From: Ligula intestinalis
Lineage: Eukaryota; Platyhelminthes; Cestoda; Diphyllobothriidea; Diphyllobothriidae
DNA: 64,000 bases
Direction: 5' to 3'
NCBI GenBank assembly: GCA_036362985.1
Contig: JAYGXS010000004.1
Location: 5,559,076-5,623,075, forward strand
The translations under genes were made by a program, and so were the position numbers. This document shows positions 43,724 through 55,099 of this stretch, in pieces. The notes beneath the pieces are model-generated. The model had not been told where the DNA came from, ran no database searches, and saw only the letters and a program-made list of their open reading frames with translations. The stretch's first letter is position 1. Every line of letters starts with the position of its first letter.

Positions 43724-43866
43724 TGTTATGCATTCAAAACAGAAGGCAGAATGTTGTATAGACAATACAGTTCCCTCGTCCTCAGACCACCTGCTAGCGG
43801 ACAGCCTTCTGTTTTGTCTGTACAACAGTCTGCCTACAAGCTGCCTTCTGTTTTGAATACATAACA
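43724..43866 (-). repeat. Palindromic LTR-like element (143 bp)
   Basis: Outer arms 43724-43749 and 43841-43866 are complementary at 25 of 26 positions and begin TGTTATG. A second, inner pairing joins GTTGTATAGACAATACAG to CTGTTTTGTCTGTACAAC. The TG...CA ends and position upstream of a minus-strand gag suggest an LTR. The near-perfect foldback shape suggests a foldback/MITE-type element instead. Confidence 0.6.
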
Positions 43867-43924
43867 GCATCCATTTAAGCATGGATTTTGAAGAAGAGGG
43901 TTAAAATTACAGTCTTGCATAGAA

Positions 43925-44280
43925 GACGGAGGCGTTTCGATCACCGCTATCGAAATTTTATTCTTCTGAGCTGTCGGGCAGGAGCCAATCAACTGTTATA
44001 GGGGGAGGGGGGAGAAAACGCATCGATCACCAATGTCGGTCATGTGGATATGCATGCGGAGGGCGATGTATGCGGGCGCCAGCTCAGTACACCGATTGAC
44101 TGGGTTGTCATCCGAGGCCCAAGCTTCAACTTGCTCACGCCCTGTCTTGCTGCCGGCATGAGCAATTATCCTCACGGCTGCGAAGTTAAATTTGTGGTCC
44201 AGCTCATAGGAGTGGACGGCCACTTGCTTGCCTTGTGCCGGAGGGGGGTCTAGTTCCGCGGCCGCATCGCATTTCACGAG
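43925..44280 (-). pseudogene. Penelope-like element C-terminal fragment, second subfamily
   Basis: The frame 43996-44277 reads AVHSYELDHKFNFAAVRIIA and EQVEAWASDDNPVNRCTELA, a relative of 29530-29724. Past its stop, 43925-43955 forms a hairpin (TTTCGAT paired with ATCGAAA) in the element's 3' end. Confidence 0.7.
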
Positions 44281-44289
44281 GATGCGACC

Positions 44290-45160
44290 AGTTTAACGTA
44301 GGCTAGAAAATAGTCGAAAGTGCATGTTATTAGGCAAGGCAGCCTGTCCATTCAGGAAAGCGTAGCAGCAAGCCTCCAACCTAACGCTGTTTTATTCCAT
44401 ATCAGTAAGTTTGTTGGTCTGGTCATTCGCGCATTTAATAAAAGACAATCTCGTGCAGAAATTCCTAAGCCCGGAACTGACTGCTATATTAAGTATCCAG
44501 TTGGTACCGGGTAATGACAAGTTGTATGGCCGCCTAAATAGAACACGGGAACAGGATACGCCCACAGTACATGTTGATTTACGCCCAATTCCGGAAAGGT
44601 AAGGGCTCCTTATAAACACCACCAGAGTAACGAAAAACGCCAGTATTGGGGAAGGTGAGATCGGTGGTACTGGAGATTATGTGGGTGGGGCATATCAGGG
44701 GGACGGGGAAAAACTCAAAGCGTATACAACAAGCAAATAATAGACGCAAGTATTTACCTAACCTAAGGTGTGGCGCTTATTAAAAAATAGACGAAAAGTA
44801 AGTAAAAACAAATTGAAGGCGTATTAATAAACCGCCGTGAGCGGAAAATCAGGAGGCAATGGGAAGAGAAACCGCCAGAAGGCGATAACTGAGCAAATAC
44901 TACCCTCTAATTGGCCAAAATCTTATATCGATTCTTTATTGAATTTTCGAGATTAAATTCAAACCATGCTGCCGTTTTTTTAAAATTCCCAATGGATTCT
45001 TTTGCACTTGGACATATATTTTATACGACAAGCCGAAAAGCAAGCGCATGTCGCTAACGATTTCTGCAGGGAGGGAGGTGCAAAATTTATATCGAAATAG
45101 GAAACCAAAAGATGTGGTGATGTTTAAAAGAAAGCTTTACTGGGGAAATTAGATTTGGGA
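44290..45160. other. Intergenic sequence, nothing recognised
   Basis: Mixed composition, AT-rich towards 44760-45050. The frames 44320-44514 and 44392-44622 are without motifs. Confidence 0.35.
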
Positions 45161-45189
45161 TTAAGCTGGTGGTTAGGATAAGGTTCACG

Positions 45190-45420
45190 CTTCGCTCTTT
45201 GCTACCGCTTCGCCCTCCCTGTTTTCTCTCTCTTTTCCTACTCCTTCCTTTTCTCTTTCTCCCCTCTGTCTCTCTTTCTTCCTTCTATCTTTATTGCCTT
45301 TCGCTCTCTTTTTCCTTCTCATTCGTTCCTTCTCTCCCCCCCTCCCTCGCTCTCTTCCTTGTTTCCCTGCACTACCTGCTCTACCATGCTCATCTCCGAT
45401 CTGTTTTCCTTTTCAGCGCT
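45190..45420 (+). repeat. Pyrimidine-rich tract
   Basis: More than 200 bases of CT-rich sequence ending TTTTCAG at 45416. It precedes an R2 copy, as the tract at 34060 precedes the R2 copy at 34570. Confidence 0.6.
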
Positions 45421-45424
45421 GCAC

Positions 45425-45760
45425 CCATCCCAACTCAGGCGGCCGACAGCTAGGCGATGGCCTGCTGCTGGCGTTGGGGAAGCGAGTGTGGCCGACCCTT
45501 GGACACTGCAGTCGGTCCTGTGTGTCCTGTTGTGTGTAGTGGCCTGTCTAGTGCTCCCTTTCGGGAGCTAACCTAGCCAGACGTGCTGTTTGGTACGCAT
45601 GTTGACTGTTTGTCGCGCCAGCCGTCTGCGCCCTCCCGCATTGTCGATCTTCTTGACTCTGTCTTGACGTGGGTTCCTGGTCCGGGGATGGCCCGAGAGT
45701 GGGGTAGACCCGGCTTGGTTGCTTTCACTATAATCAGCCACAGTCACCGCTTGTTTCAAC
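45425..45760 (+). repeat. R2 repeat copy
   Basis: Carries GTAGTGGCCTGTCTAGTGCT, CCCTTTCGGGAGCTAACC, CGCGCCAGCCGTCTGCGCC, ATCTTCTTGACTCTGTCTTG and TTTCACTATAATCAGCCAC. Confidence 0.6.
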
Positions 45761-45775
45761 TCTTTGAAGCTGGCA

Positions 45776-47318
45776 CAGTGGAGTCCGGTTAATGTGGACA
45801 CGGTTAATGTGGACAGTTGGCTAGGAACGGAATTTTTCCATAGTAAAATCTTCCGGTTAATCTGGACAGCCACCGCTTAATGTGAACAGCACCAAGCTGT
45901 CAACCGGTCGGTCGACCCACAAATTTTGTCAAAAATCCAGTCCAAATCGCCCGCGGCGGGGAATTCCCGCGTCCTGTTCGCCACAGTTGGGAGGTGCAGT
46001 TGTCGAAGGAGGCCGCCAATACGTCTCTGCGTGGTGAGGCAGCAGAAACCGACACCTCCAGAGCTGATGATTTCCTCAAGAAAGATTGGCCTGACCTGTT
46101 GAAGCAGTTTCAACCCAAGGATGTCTTCAACACTGACGAGACAGCAATTTATTTTCGGGCACTTCCAGACTCAACGTACCTGACCCAGAAGTCAAAGAAG
46201 TCGGCAAAGGGATTCAAAACGGCGAAGGACAGAATCACCGCTCTGGTTACGTGCAGTCTGGAAGGAGAAAAACTGCCGCTTCTTGTGATCGGGAAATCAA
46301 AGCAGCCAAGGTGCTTAAAAAGGAAAGAACATTCCATCGGGAGTGCATTACGCATTCGGGAATAACGCATGGATGACGTCTGGGCTGTGGGAAAATTTCT
46401 TACGAGAACTTGACCTCGAAATGGGGCGCCAGAAGCGCAAGATCCTTCTCTTGGCAGATAACTGCAGTGCCACACTCGAGTCGAAGGACTGAGGAACATC
46501 ACACTTCGATTTTTGCCACCCAACACAACTTCAGTTCTGCAACCCTGTGATCAGGGCCTCATTCGATCTCTTAAAGCCTTCTTTCGGACCGCGATCCGGC
46601 GAGAGATTTTGCAGATCATCCAAGACCTAGTGGAAGACGATGAGACTGGCATGCGTTTGGCTCACAACGTTGTGAAGAAGATTGACGTTCTTCAGGCCAT
46701 GGAGATGTTGAGCACTTCGTGGAAAAAGGTGAAGTCGGAGAAAATCTTAAATTGCTGGAGGAAAGGGGGCTTCGTCACCACTGAAGAGGAAGCTGCAGAG
46801 AATCAAGTCGCGATTCCGATCCCAGAAGACGTGACAGAGGACATGATCGAGAGTTTTCTAGAGTGGGTTTCAATCGACGACGATGCCAAAGTCGCCGAGG
46901 AGGCAACACTGGAGGAGGTGACAAGAGAACTCGCCGAAGCAGTTGCAGATGCCAAGAAGGTACCAGACGAGCAGGAAGAAGAGTCTGAAGAGGAAGACGA
47001 AGAAGTCGAGCCCCCAGTCTCATCAAAAGAAATGAGGGTGGTATTGGCCGTACTCGAAACGGGGCATCGACAACAAGGTTTTGATGTGGAGAATTTTGAC
47101 ACTGTGATAAAGAACTTTAGGGGAGCTTTAAGAGAAAAGTTTCCACCAAAGCAATCAAAACTGAGCATGTTCTTTCAATAAAACTTCATTCAGGTGCAAA
47201 ATTCTGTTTTTTAAACGTAGAAACGACTGGTTTGGGGTCAATTCGCTTAATGTTGACAACCGGTTAATATGGACAGTTGGCCTGGAACGGAGGTGTCCAC
47301 ATTAACCGGACTCCACTG
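45776..47318 (+). mobile_element. pogo/Tigger-type DNA transposon, decayed but coding
   Basis: A 1543-base element with inverted ends CAGTGGAGTCCGGTTAATGT and CATTAACCGGACTCCACTG. TA follows on the right; CA stands on the left, where TA is expected. Inside the inverted ends, a block GGTTAATGTGGACAGTTGGC, then GGAACGGA, occurs as a direct repeat (45800-45830 and 47262-47291). The transposase is on the plus strand in two main frames. The N-terminal helix-turn-helix domains are missing, so the element is internally deleted and frameshifted. Confidence 0.88.
45994..47181 (+). pseudogene. Tigger-type DDE transposase, frameshifted
   Basis: The frame 45994-46365 contains FNTDETAIYFRALP (first Asp codon 46135-46137) and KDRITALVTCSLEGEKLPLL. 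A shifted frame then gives NNAWMTSGLWENFLREL and LLLADNCSA (second Asp, 46457-46459). The frame 46513-47181 contains PPNTTSVLQPCDQGLIRSLK (third Asp, 46549-46551). An acidic tail follows, ending KFPPKQSKLSMFFQ. The order matches the DDE_1 family of pogo/Tigger/CENP-B-like proteins. Frameshifts near 46325 and 46490 and the lost N-terminal DNA-binding domain make it inactive, though all three catalytic Asp codons survive. Confidence 0.88.
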
Positions 47319-47319
47319 T

Positions 47320-48720
47320 AGTGGATATCGTCGAAATCGACTGTCGAACTATCGGCTGTCGACCCTTTTCATCAAACCAGGGTGTGATGTCTTGATTAAC
47401 AGCCGATTCTTCAGCCCCCATTTTGAGCCCTGACAGGTTTTCTTCTCTTAAAGGGCTCGGCATAATGGATAGGACAACCGTGCGGATTTTTCCTTGAATT
47501 AAATAGGCCACCTACTAAGAACACCACGCTAATCATTAAGGCTGGATTGATGCTGCCCTGGCTGTGTGAATGCCAATATCAAATCACCGCACATGTTAAG
47601 AGGTATCTGACTAAGATGCAACTACTCAGTCTGTGACAGTCGACTTAAGTAAAACATGAAAGCTAGAATTAAATCGTAGGACCGCCCACTGGCAAACATT
47701 CTTCTGACGAAGTGTCTGCCGGAATTCGTGGATAGAGGAGTAATGCTTGATTAAAGAGCAGGTGATGCGTGCTTACTGCGTGATAAGTATGGAGTAGGAA
47801 ATAAAACGAAACCACTTGTAATTGTTTTGCTGCAAAGCAAGTGAAAGTAAAGAAGCCCAGGATAAACTAGTATTGGTCAGCAAAATAAGCCTATAGACCA
47901 AGAAAATGATAATAAGACTCAATTGATTAACAACGCAAGACTTTGGACCAACAAAACCATTAAAACAACACTTATCATCATTAGCCGGCCTCACTACTTA
48001 TTTCTACCACATGAACTTAGCCAGCTTTGCGCTTGAGTACCGCGCCTTTTTAAAATTTCTCTTAAAGCAACAAGATAGTTAAGATGAATAAAAAGGCAAG
48101 CATCCCAGGAAAACTACGTTGAAGGAAATACATTAATTAGGAAAACAAGGTAAATGTTTATAGTAAATATTTGACTTTGGTTCCCTTGATCGTCATCAGA
48201 CTTGAGATAATAACGGCAGTTGCTAACTAGCTTCCACACAAAATGACTATTGTGTTTTTCAGAAAGTTTGCAATTTTTATTGTTCTTTGCACATTAGCTC
48301 AAGTTTAAGGACAACCTGGGACCCAGCGTCAAAACATTACTGGACTAAGTTACCTTATTTTCCCAAAGAACGCATTTCCGTCAAAGTATTTATGTATAGA
48401 GTGAAGCGAATACTTAATAAACGACTTGTATGGTGGGTATGAGACAGAGTAAGTCGTTTCCATGAGCCCATTTTTGCTAGCTTCTCTAAAGTCTGGAACC
48501 TGACCATAAAGTTACTGTGGAGTCCGCTGAGGAAACCCCGACGCGCAGAGATACACGGCCGTAACTGCATGGTTCGCCAATACTTATTTGTTGCTATTCT
48601 ATCATTCACAATTTCGCAACTCTCCGTCATGTGTGAATCGGTCGGATGTCTCACAGTCAGGCCGGCAGGTCAAGACAGTCTTCCGGAGTGACTTTCTCAA
48701 ATACAATAGCCGACAATAAA
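47320..48720. other. Intergenic sequence, nothing firm
   Basis: No recognisable coding motif. A TCATCAG at 48196 (minus CTGATGA) is discussed as a weak hammerhead-like match. Confidence 0.35.
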
Positions 48721-49732
48721 GTCAATCAAAAACAATCGTCAGAAGGATAGAGGTTATGAAACAAGTTTATGCGGAGACGGTGCATTTGCTTGCAAGGAGG
48801 TGCTCGTCGTTTTTTCAGACGCGCAATCTCTCGCATGTAATATTGTAATGCTCCTGTGGGGTCGAGGTTGTGGGATAGCTGGTATACACTGCGTAACGCC
48901 GAATGCCGGTGGTAAGTACGGTCTAAGGCAGGTCTGAACTGAACTGTCAAAGTCGTCACAACGCATGCATACTATAGAAGACGGTAAGTCTGTGAAGAAG
49001 GTTAAGCATGTACTAAGGGCAATAAGGGGAGAATATCTAGGGGAAAAGTGGTGTACATAAGGACAATTTACGGCGTCTGGATAGAGAGCGTTACTGTCAA
49101 GCAAGCTATATAACCGGTGGGGAGCACAGAGCACGTTGCAACTGCAGGTAGAGGATTGGAAGCCGGAATCGTTGGATGGGCATAGTTTCAGCCAGTTGTG
49201 GGGAGGCACGATGAGAGCCAGTTGGAAACAGGAGAGCCTGTATAGAACGCCTTATAGAGCTAATTCTGGGACTGCGGCAAGGGTCGGCAGTTGAAAGGAA
49301 GGGGCACTGGTCATTTTAACTCACTCACGAGCTTCACATCTTCATTCCAGGTTCGCACGTAAACCAGTCCCACCTCAGTCGCACAAACCCATTCAGTTTC
49401 CTGGGATCGTTACAATATGTAATTGTGACCTACACGGACGCCGGTTGGACCAATCAGTTGACGCGCGAATGCTGGCTGAGTTTGAATGGCATACGACAAA
49501 AGATGCATGGTGCAGTGCACCACTAAAGCTGGTGGAGATCTCGGTTGAATCGTTGAAAAGGTGAACCTTTCCTGGGGCTGCGTGATATTGTTAACGGTGT
49601 TAGGATGTCAGCCGAACCAAATGTTAGCAACGTTTGGAGGCTTTTCTAAGGCGTCGAGCTTAGCCAAAATGTATTTGTTCGTTAACTCTGGCCGCATAAC
49701 AGGTGATGATTTACACACGGAATGACCTGAGA

Positions 49733-49775
49733 CGCACGCACGCCCGCACGCCCGCACGCACGCCCGCACGCACAC
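49733..49775. repeat. CGCACG / CCCGCACG low-complexity repeat
   Basis: Alternating ACGCACGC and CCGCACGC units over about 40 bases. Confidence 0.9.
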
Positions 49776-50395
49776 GAGCCTACACAAGGCTCGAGGGTCA
49801 ACTGGTCGCGTGATGTTATTCCAATGCGACCAACCAGGCCACAAGAGAACGCGCAGACAATCTCTTATACGCCACTGTCACCCCCTGACAAAGAGAGTTG
49901 CAACAGCAGACGCGTGGCGACGCCAGTCCGCTCCCAATACCGGGCTGGCTCTCAGGCGGGACACAAAGAGTTGCAGCCACAACGGACAGCGAGGACGCTG
50001 GAGATCAACCCAGCTAGGCAACAGCCACCCGAGACAGCTCATCTGGGTCTTGTAAACAATAAACCCTCCTCCGGGTGGATTCCAGAATGATGCCCTTCTT
50101 ATTGCGTTCTTCCTTGGGGATTTCAACAGGGCATAATTCGACGGTGCCACACATCAGATGTCATCGTTATAACGCTAACGACGCTGAACACGTCGTTATA
50201 ACAGACGGGACCTAATGGCGGTGTGGGTAGCCGGTGCCCCTTTCATCATAACCACGGATACTTCTGAAACTCTCGCCTACCGTTAGCATACACTCCTATG
50301 GCAGTGGGTTAAATTAATGAGAAAACCCCTTGCCGCTGCCATCTTTAGGCCCGGTTCCGTAATCTAAGAGAAAAAGTGAGATGCCATGTGAGAGG

Positions 50396-50460
50396 TGTTC
50401 TGTATTCAAAACAGAAAGTTGGCCGTAAGCAGGAGGTGTGCTCAGGATGCAGGAACTGTT
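50396..50460 (+). repeat. LTR-like / foldback fragment
   Basis: TGTTCTGTATTCAAAACAGA, then GCAGGAGGTGTGCTCAGGAT, resembles the minus strand of the palindromic element at 43724-43866. Confidence 0.45.
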
Positions 50461-51294
50461 TCATGTCAAATTCATGTTACCTGAGGCGTTTTATTGTGGG
50501 GCTGAAACGTCATTGGCTGAAAGATAGCCAATCAGAATAAAGCAAGGGTAAAAGCCTTGCGCGAAAGCCTTATCCCGACACCACCTGCGGCATACACAGC
50601 AAGGGAAAAAGTTTATTCTGTACAAATGTAGAGGAGAATATGTTAGTGTTGGAAAAGCATGCGTCTGCACCCGAGCAGGGCCGGCATCCGAAGTGTGTGA
50701 GCGTGACAGTCGTCGCGCTGAAGTCCTTTGTGAGTCAGACTTGAAGGTGCTTAGCCAGACTGGGGTAGGCAGGTGCTGGTGTTTTCGCACTTGCTAGCAG
50801 CCGAGAGTGCACGTGCACTCAGAGTTGGGTCACTATACTCCTATGAACCTTCTCCGTAGTTGCCGATAATACTTTACGCCCAGGTGTTGGCCCAAATATA
50901 TCTTGGATCAAGTCTTTCGGACGGATTATTTGGGTGTGTATTATCATACCATAAGCTGCGGCTCCTTATTTACGAGACCCTTATGGCAAAGTCACACAAT
51001 CAAGATCCAAACCGATGTTAAAGAGGGCAGATCGCGTATGTGGCTGGTGCAGAAGAGGTCACAAGATAGTTCAGCCACTGCATCCATTCCCCTCAGCAGA
51101 TATCTTAAGCGGCTTGGAACGTGGCTGGGGGGCTGAGGATGGGAATAGTGACTGAGGTTGTGGGAGCCTGCTACGCTGACTCACGCTGCCTTCGTTCGCC
51201 AAGCCTCGCACGCTCGCTGCCTACTCGCACGTGACAAACTCCCCATATTTTCTTTGTCAATCGCTGTGAGGGGTCCACGAGGTCCTGCCGTTCC

Positions 51295-51770
51295 TATCGC
51301 AGGGGGTTAAGTGAGTCTAACCGTGCAACTGCGATCTTCAGACCATGGCTACTTGGTGGAGAAGATAAGTCAGTGAAGGCCAGAGTAGTAGGAAGAGTTT
51401 ATTGTGTACAAAACGGAAGAGGAGAATAGATGAGAGTAGATTGACTCGGGAGAGACATGTCCGATCAGTAGGTTGACCGGGCCCAAGTGAGGTCTTAGAG
51501 TAGTCGGGCCAGAGGACAGATAGAAGGAGATCTTTCATTGGGTAGGTCGGCCTGGAGATTTTGGGCAGAGAGGCAACTTGCGTCGGGCACGCGTGCAAGC
51601 TCCTAATTCGTCGCCTCATAGATGCGAGAACTATGATTGGCTGATCGAGACGTCGAGAAAGCACATCGGTGAGCGTTTGAGAAATTGCACTTCGACGCGA
51701 GTTAGTCAGGCAGGCACGACCCGCTCCTGGCTCACTCGCCGCTTCATACACGCGTACACTCAGTGCTAAT
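51295..51770 (+). repeat. R1 repeat copy (longest)
   Basis: Starts TATCGCAGGGGGTTAAGTGA, then ACTGCGATCTTCAGACCATG, AGTCAGTGAAGGCCAGAGTA, AGAGTTTATTGTGTACAAAA and TGATTGGCTGATCGAGAC. It shares blocks with 35434 over about 470 bases and with 41036 over about 260. Confidence 0.75.
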
Positions 51771-52194
51771 CGATACTTCCGCCTCATCTGATTGGCGGCA
51801 GGTGACAGAAAACTCATTCCGCAGTCAAAGCTTCACTCATCCACACACCTTCACGAACACATCTGCCGTGCAAGCGCAGCTGGCAACGGACAGCCTTTGT
51901 ACGTCTCTTTTCTGGCAGTAAATTTCTGTCCACCGAGACTGTCTTGCTTCACTTGTGATTTGGGGGATCCTTCTGCTTGTCAAAACCACTACTCGCGACA
52001 ATTGATGGCCTCGACGTGATATGAACACGCAGCCTTCTGATGCGATTCAGCACAGCAGCCTCCTATGAGGTCAATGGCTCCGCTCTTCTTTCAGGCTATT
52101 AAACAACCGGCGCGCATGAAACTATCACAGTGCGCAAAAATCCGTGGGTGAGAAAGTTGCTAACTGAGGAGAAATCTCGCACCTTGCAGTTTGT

Positions 52195-52410
52195 GTTCAA
52201 TGTCCGACTGGCGGACTGGGAGTCAGGCTGCAGTTGCTCCTAATTAATGTGGTCTCTATGGGATTGCTACTCCGTGGGTTCCGAGCCAGGTGCTGCAGCG
52301 CTAGCTACCTGCGGCCTCTCTCACCCCCAGTCTTCTTGACCTGGCCCTACCACCAGGCCCAGGTGGGGGGAGGGAGATGGAGTGTGGTGGATGCAGCGCA
52401 AGTCTACGCT
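52195..52410 (+). repeat. R2 repeat copy, diverged
   Basis: GGGAGTCAGGCTGCAGTTGC, then TAATGTGGTCTCTATGG and CAGTCTTCTTGACCTGG, follow the R2 order seen at 34690-34860. Confidence 0.5.
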
Positions 52411-52419
52411 CACTCATAA

Positions 52420-53487
52420 ACTAATCCACGTACAGATTGCTGCCCTTCGAACTGTCATCTCTGCATTCAGCCTAAGAAGCTTCAGAAAAGTTAAAGCCAT
52501 TTTACCGCTACCTGCACAATGTTACCTGTCATGACGGTAAAGGGGGTATCAAAAATATCCACTAAGACGACTGAGGAAGACCCAGACCATAATCACAGCT
52601 TGGAAGGCGATTGACCTCCAGTCACCGAGTGAACTGGTCAAAGCGGATCAGGGGGTAGGAACTTCCATTGGGTGAAAACAGGGAGCCAGTTGCGTTGAGG
52701 CGGAGACGAGAAGTGCCAATTTTCGGTTTTATTACTGCAAAATATGTTTTGCTGGTGGAAGGGTGAAAGAAAGGTCAGTGTAGTGCCGACCGCACTCGCT
52801 ATGTGGCCTTGTCACGGTTCCACAGGCTTTGGATACACGCGTTTCCTGAAAACCATGTGAATTCGCCTGACGGAGTAAACCCTTTTAGCTGCCTTCAAAC
52901 GGTGAGTCAGTGATTTTTGCGCATTCGCCATCTGAACTGCGAGTTCTAGCTGTGCTTTTGTTGATTGAAGGTGTTGTGGTGGTTACTTCTGAGAGTGTCA
53001 CCGTCTACTAACACCCTCTGGAATCCCCAAGGAGTTTGACAATAAGAAGGGCATAACTTTGGAAGCCAGCCGAATGAGAGTTTATTGTGTACAAAACCTA
53101 GGTTGCTGTCTCAGGTGGAAGTTGCCGCTCAATGTGACCGTGGGCGAAGCCCGGGCCTGACGTGGACTGGCGAAGTCTTTGTCAGTCCATGTGCAACTTA
53201 CTGTCGGAGATGTGACAGTTGCTTGTAACTGATCGTCAAGCGCATTCGCTTGTGGTATGATTGGGCGCGTTGGAATAAGGCCAACTACTGCGTGGCGCAT
53301 ATAAGTGGCCCTTGCGGAACTGCGACTAGTTGGGCACGCGTGTGGGCTCGCGTGCATGAATGTCCGGTCCAGTGGTTTAAGGCCATCACATGGGCATAGT
53401 CACAGCAAAGACATATGACCTTGAGGCAATCCACTATGGACAAAGGAATCATTTTGGCAGTCGAACACCGGCAAGACGCCTCAGGCC
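52420..53487. other. Intergenic sequence with an R1-like scrap
   Basis: GAGTTTATTGTGTACAAAAC at 53078-53097 is the central R1 block; nothing else in the stretch is recognised. Confidence 0.35.
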
Positions 53488-53593
53488 TATCGAGGAGGTA
53501 TTAAGGCTACTGAGGTCTAGCCGTAAAGGCTGTGATCTTCCAGGCCTGATTCCGTAGGAAATGACAGGGAGAAGTCTTGGGAAGGCCAGAGTA

Positions 53594-54326
53594 CAGTAGT
53601 CGCCGGCCCAGACCAAATTTGGCTTAATAAGCGGCGGGCGCACTAACCGGACCGTCCTAGTTCTTGATTAGCAAACGCAGGATAGGCACTATACATTACA
53701 TACATACTGTATTATGTGTAGCGTTTGGTTATGTTCAAGAAAAGAATGCTGCTTGTCTGTATTTTACGTGATAGCAAAAACGAAAAAAATGATTTGTGAC
53801 ACGTTTAAAAAAGCGGTCTAGTGTCAGTTGTTTTGAAGGAAACTTCACTCGCAAGTGATCTTTGATATCCTCCTCCAGGCACCAGAAATCATTGAATTTT
53901 GTGAAATCTGATTCCTGTAGACCGCGTAGCAGAGTGTAGAATGCAGTTATCATCTGTGAAGTAGTGGAAACTGGTTCTTCGTCGTCGTCGTCCTCCTCCT
54001 CCTTCTCATCATCATCATCATCAAAAACAACAACTTCCGCATTTGCTTCGCCTCCATACTTCCCTACTTCCTTCTGAATGATTTCATTGACCAAATTCTG
54101 CTCAAAATCTTCCTCGCTTGTTTCATCAGGGACTTCAACATCTGCATCGATGTCCACCCAGAGAGATGAGAATTTCACTCTATCCTGTTGGCCAACTGGG
54201 CTTTGTAGCCGTCGACTGGGCTTATAAGTCGGCGGATTTTGCTATGTAAAATTCCGTCCCAAGCTGATTTGGGCTGAATACGCGGCTGGGCCTATTAACT
54301 GTGGGCTTAATAACCGGCGACTACTG
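53594..54326 (-). mobile_element. Internally deleted pogo/Tigger-type element nested in R1
   Basis: A 733-base element with ends CAGTAGTCGCCGG and CCGGCGACTACTG, flanked by TA at 53592-53593 and 54327-54328. On the minus strand it retains only the acidic C-terminus of a transposase (53735-54178). Its ends match the element at 40454-41017, and the two are inverted relative to each other. Confidence 0.88.
53735..54178 (-). pseudogene. Tigger-type transposase C-terminal region
   Basis: 147 residues with an Asp/Glu-rich stretch (a run of consecutive Asp and Glu near the middle) and ends resembling the Tigger tail: VKFPSKQLTLDRFFKR parallels KFPPKQSKLSMFFQ in the 45776-47318 element. The catalytic DDE core is absent. 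It is a relic that belongs to the same family group but not the same copy. Confidence 0.7.
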
Positions 54327-54939
54327 TAGTAGGAACAATGTATTGTGTACATAAGAGTTAGGAGAAGTCTTCACAGCCGGAGTGCACGTCTAGCCAACAG
54401 ACGAGCTAGGTCTGGAGTAGTATCTGGGAGCAGACATTCGAGCGGCCAACGTTGGCTGCAAACTTGAAGGTCATTTGTTGGACCACGCGAGGGTGGTCGC
54501 GCGTCAGTGTGTTTGGCGGCAGCCACGGCCTTGAGATCTGTCCAGGCGGATTGAGGTCACGCCACTGTGGGTTGAGGCCAGGATGGTGAGACACGGTGCA
54601 TGCGTTTGCAGGAGCCTGCTGCCCAGCACTGACTGCTCTGTCAACGTGGCCAGTGGATCGATTTTTGGCACATCACTGATTACTGGTCCACACTGGACTT
54701 GCCTCACCACTTGTGATGACTGATCTACGAAGCGTGAATTGGCAATCAAGTCACTCAGTCAGTTAATCGATTTTGCGTACCACTGAGTACTGATACGCAC
54801 CGGATTTGTTGTCAGCGCTGGCAGAAACGCACTTCACACTAAGCCCATTCAACTGGCAAGGCGGAACTCACTCGGCTTTTCGCCCCGGTGCGCGGCGAAC
54901 GCGAGGCTGCGGCGCGCTCTCTCTCTCTCGCTCTTCATG

Positions 54940-55099
54940 GCCAAACTCCACTCCAGGTCGAGTTAACCCTTCTGTTAATTCTTATCCTACTTATTCTTAC
55001 CTTGGCTTCCATGACTTCTATCCTCTTCTAAGGAACCGGGCCTCTAAGATAGCAGCAATTGGGGTTTAACCAGCTTCGCCTTTACTCCTTTCTGATACT
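54940..55099 (-). repeat. R1 repeat copy, minus strand
   Basis: Reverse orientation: ends with TATCAGAAAGGAGTAAAG read on the minus strand, with GGTTAAACCCC, a GGCCCGGTTCC-type block, ATAGAAGTCATGG and ATAAGTAGGAT preceding. Confidence 0.55.

Larger units (their letters stand above)
53488..54620 (+). repeat. R1 repeat copy split by a Tigger element
   Basis: The left part 53488-53593 starts TATCGAGGAGGTATTAAGGC and runs to GGAAGGCCAGAGTA. The right part 54327 on resumes TAGTAGGAACAATGTATTG, TACATAAGAGTTAGGAGAAG. Removing 53594-54326 and one TA gives an uninterrupted R1 copy that parallels 37619-37760. Confidence 0.8.

Noticed and set aside
45169..45453. Open frame of 94 codons, rich in Leu/Ser/Phe
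   Set aside because: It is a by-product of the CT-rich tract; no motif, and other frames through the tract are also open.
48754..49209. Open frame of 151 codons on the minus strand
   Set aside because: No recognisable motif, Cys/Pro/Ser-rich composition, no relatives in the window; likely chance in GC-rich DNA.
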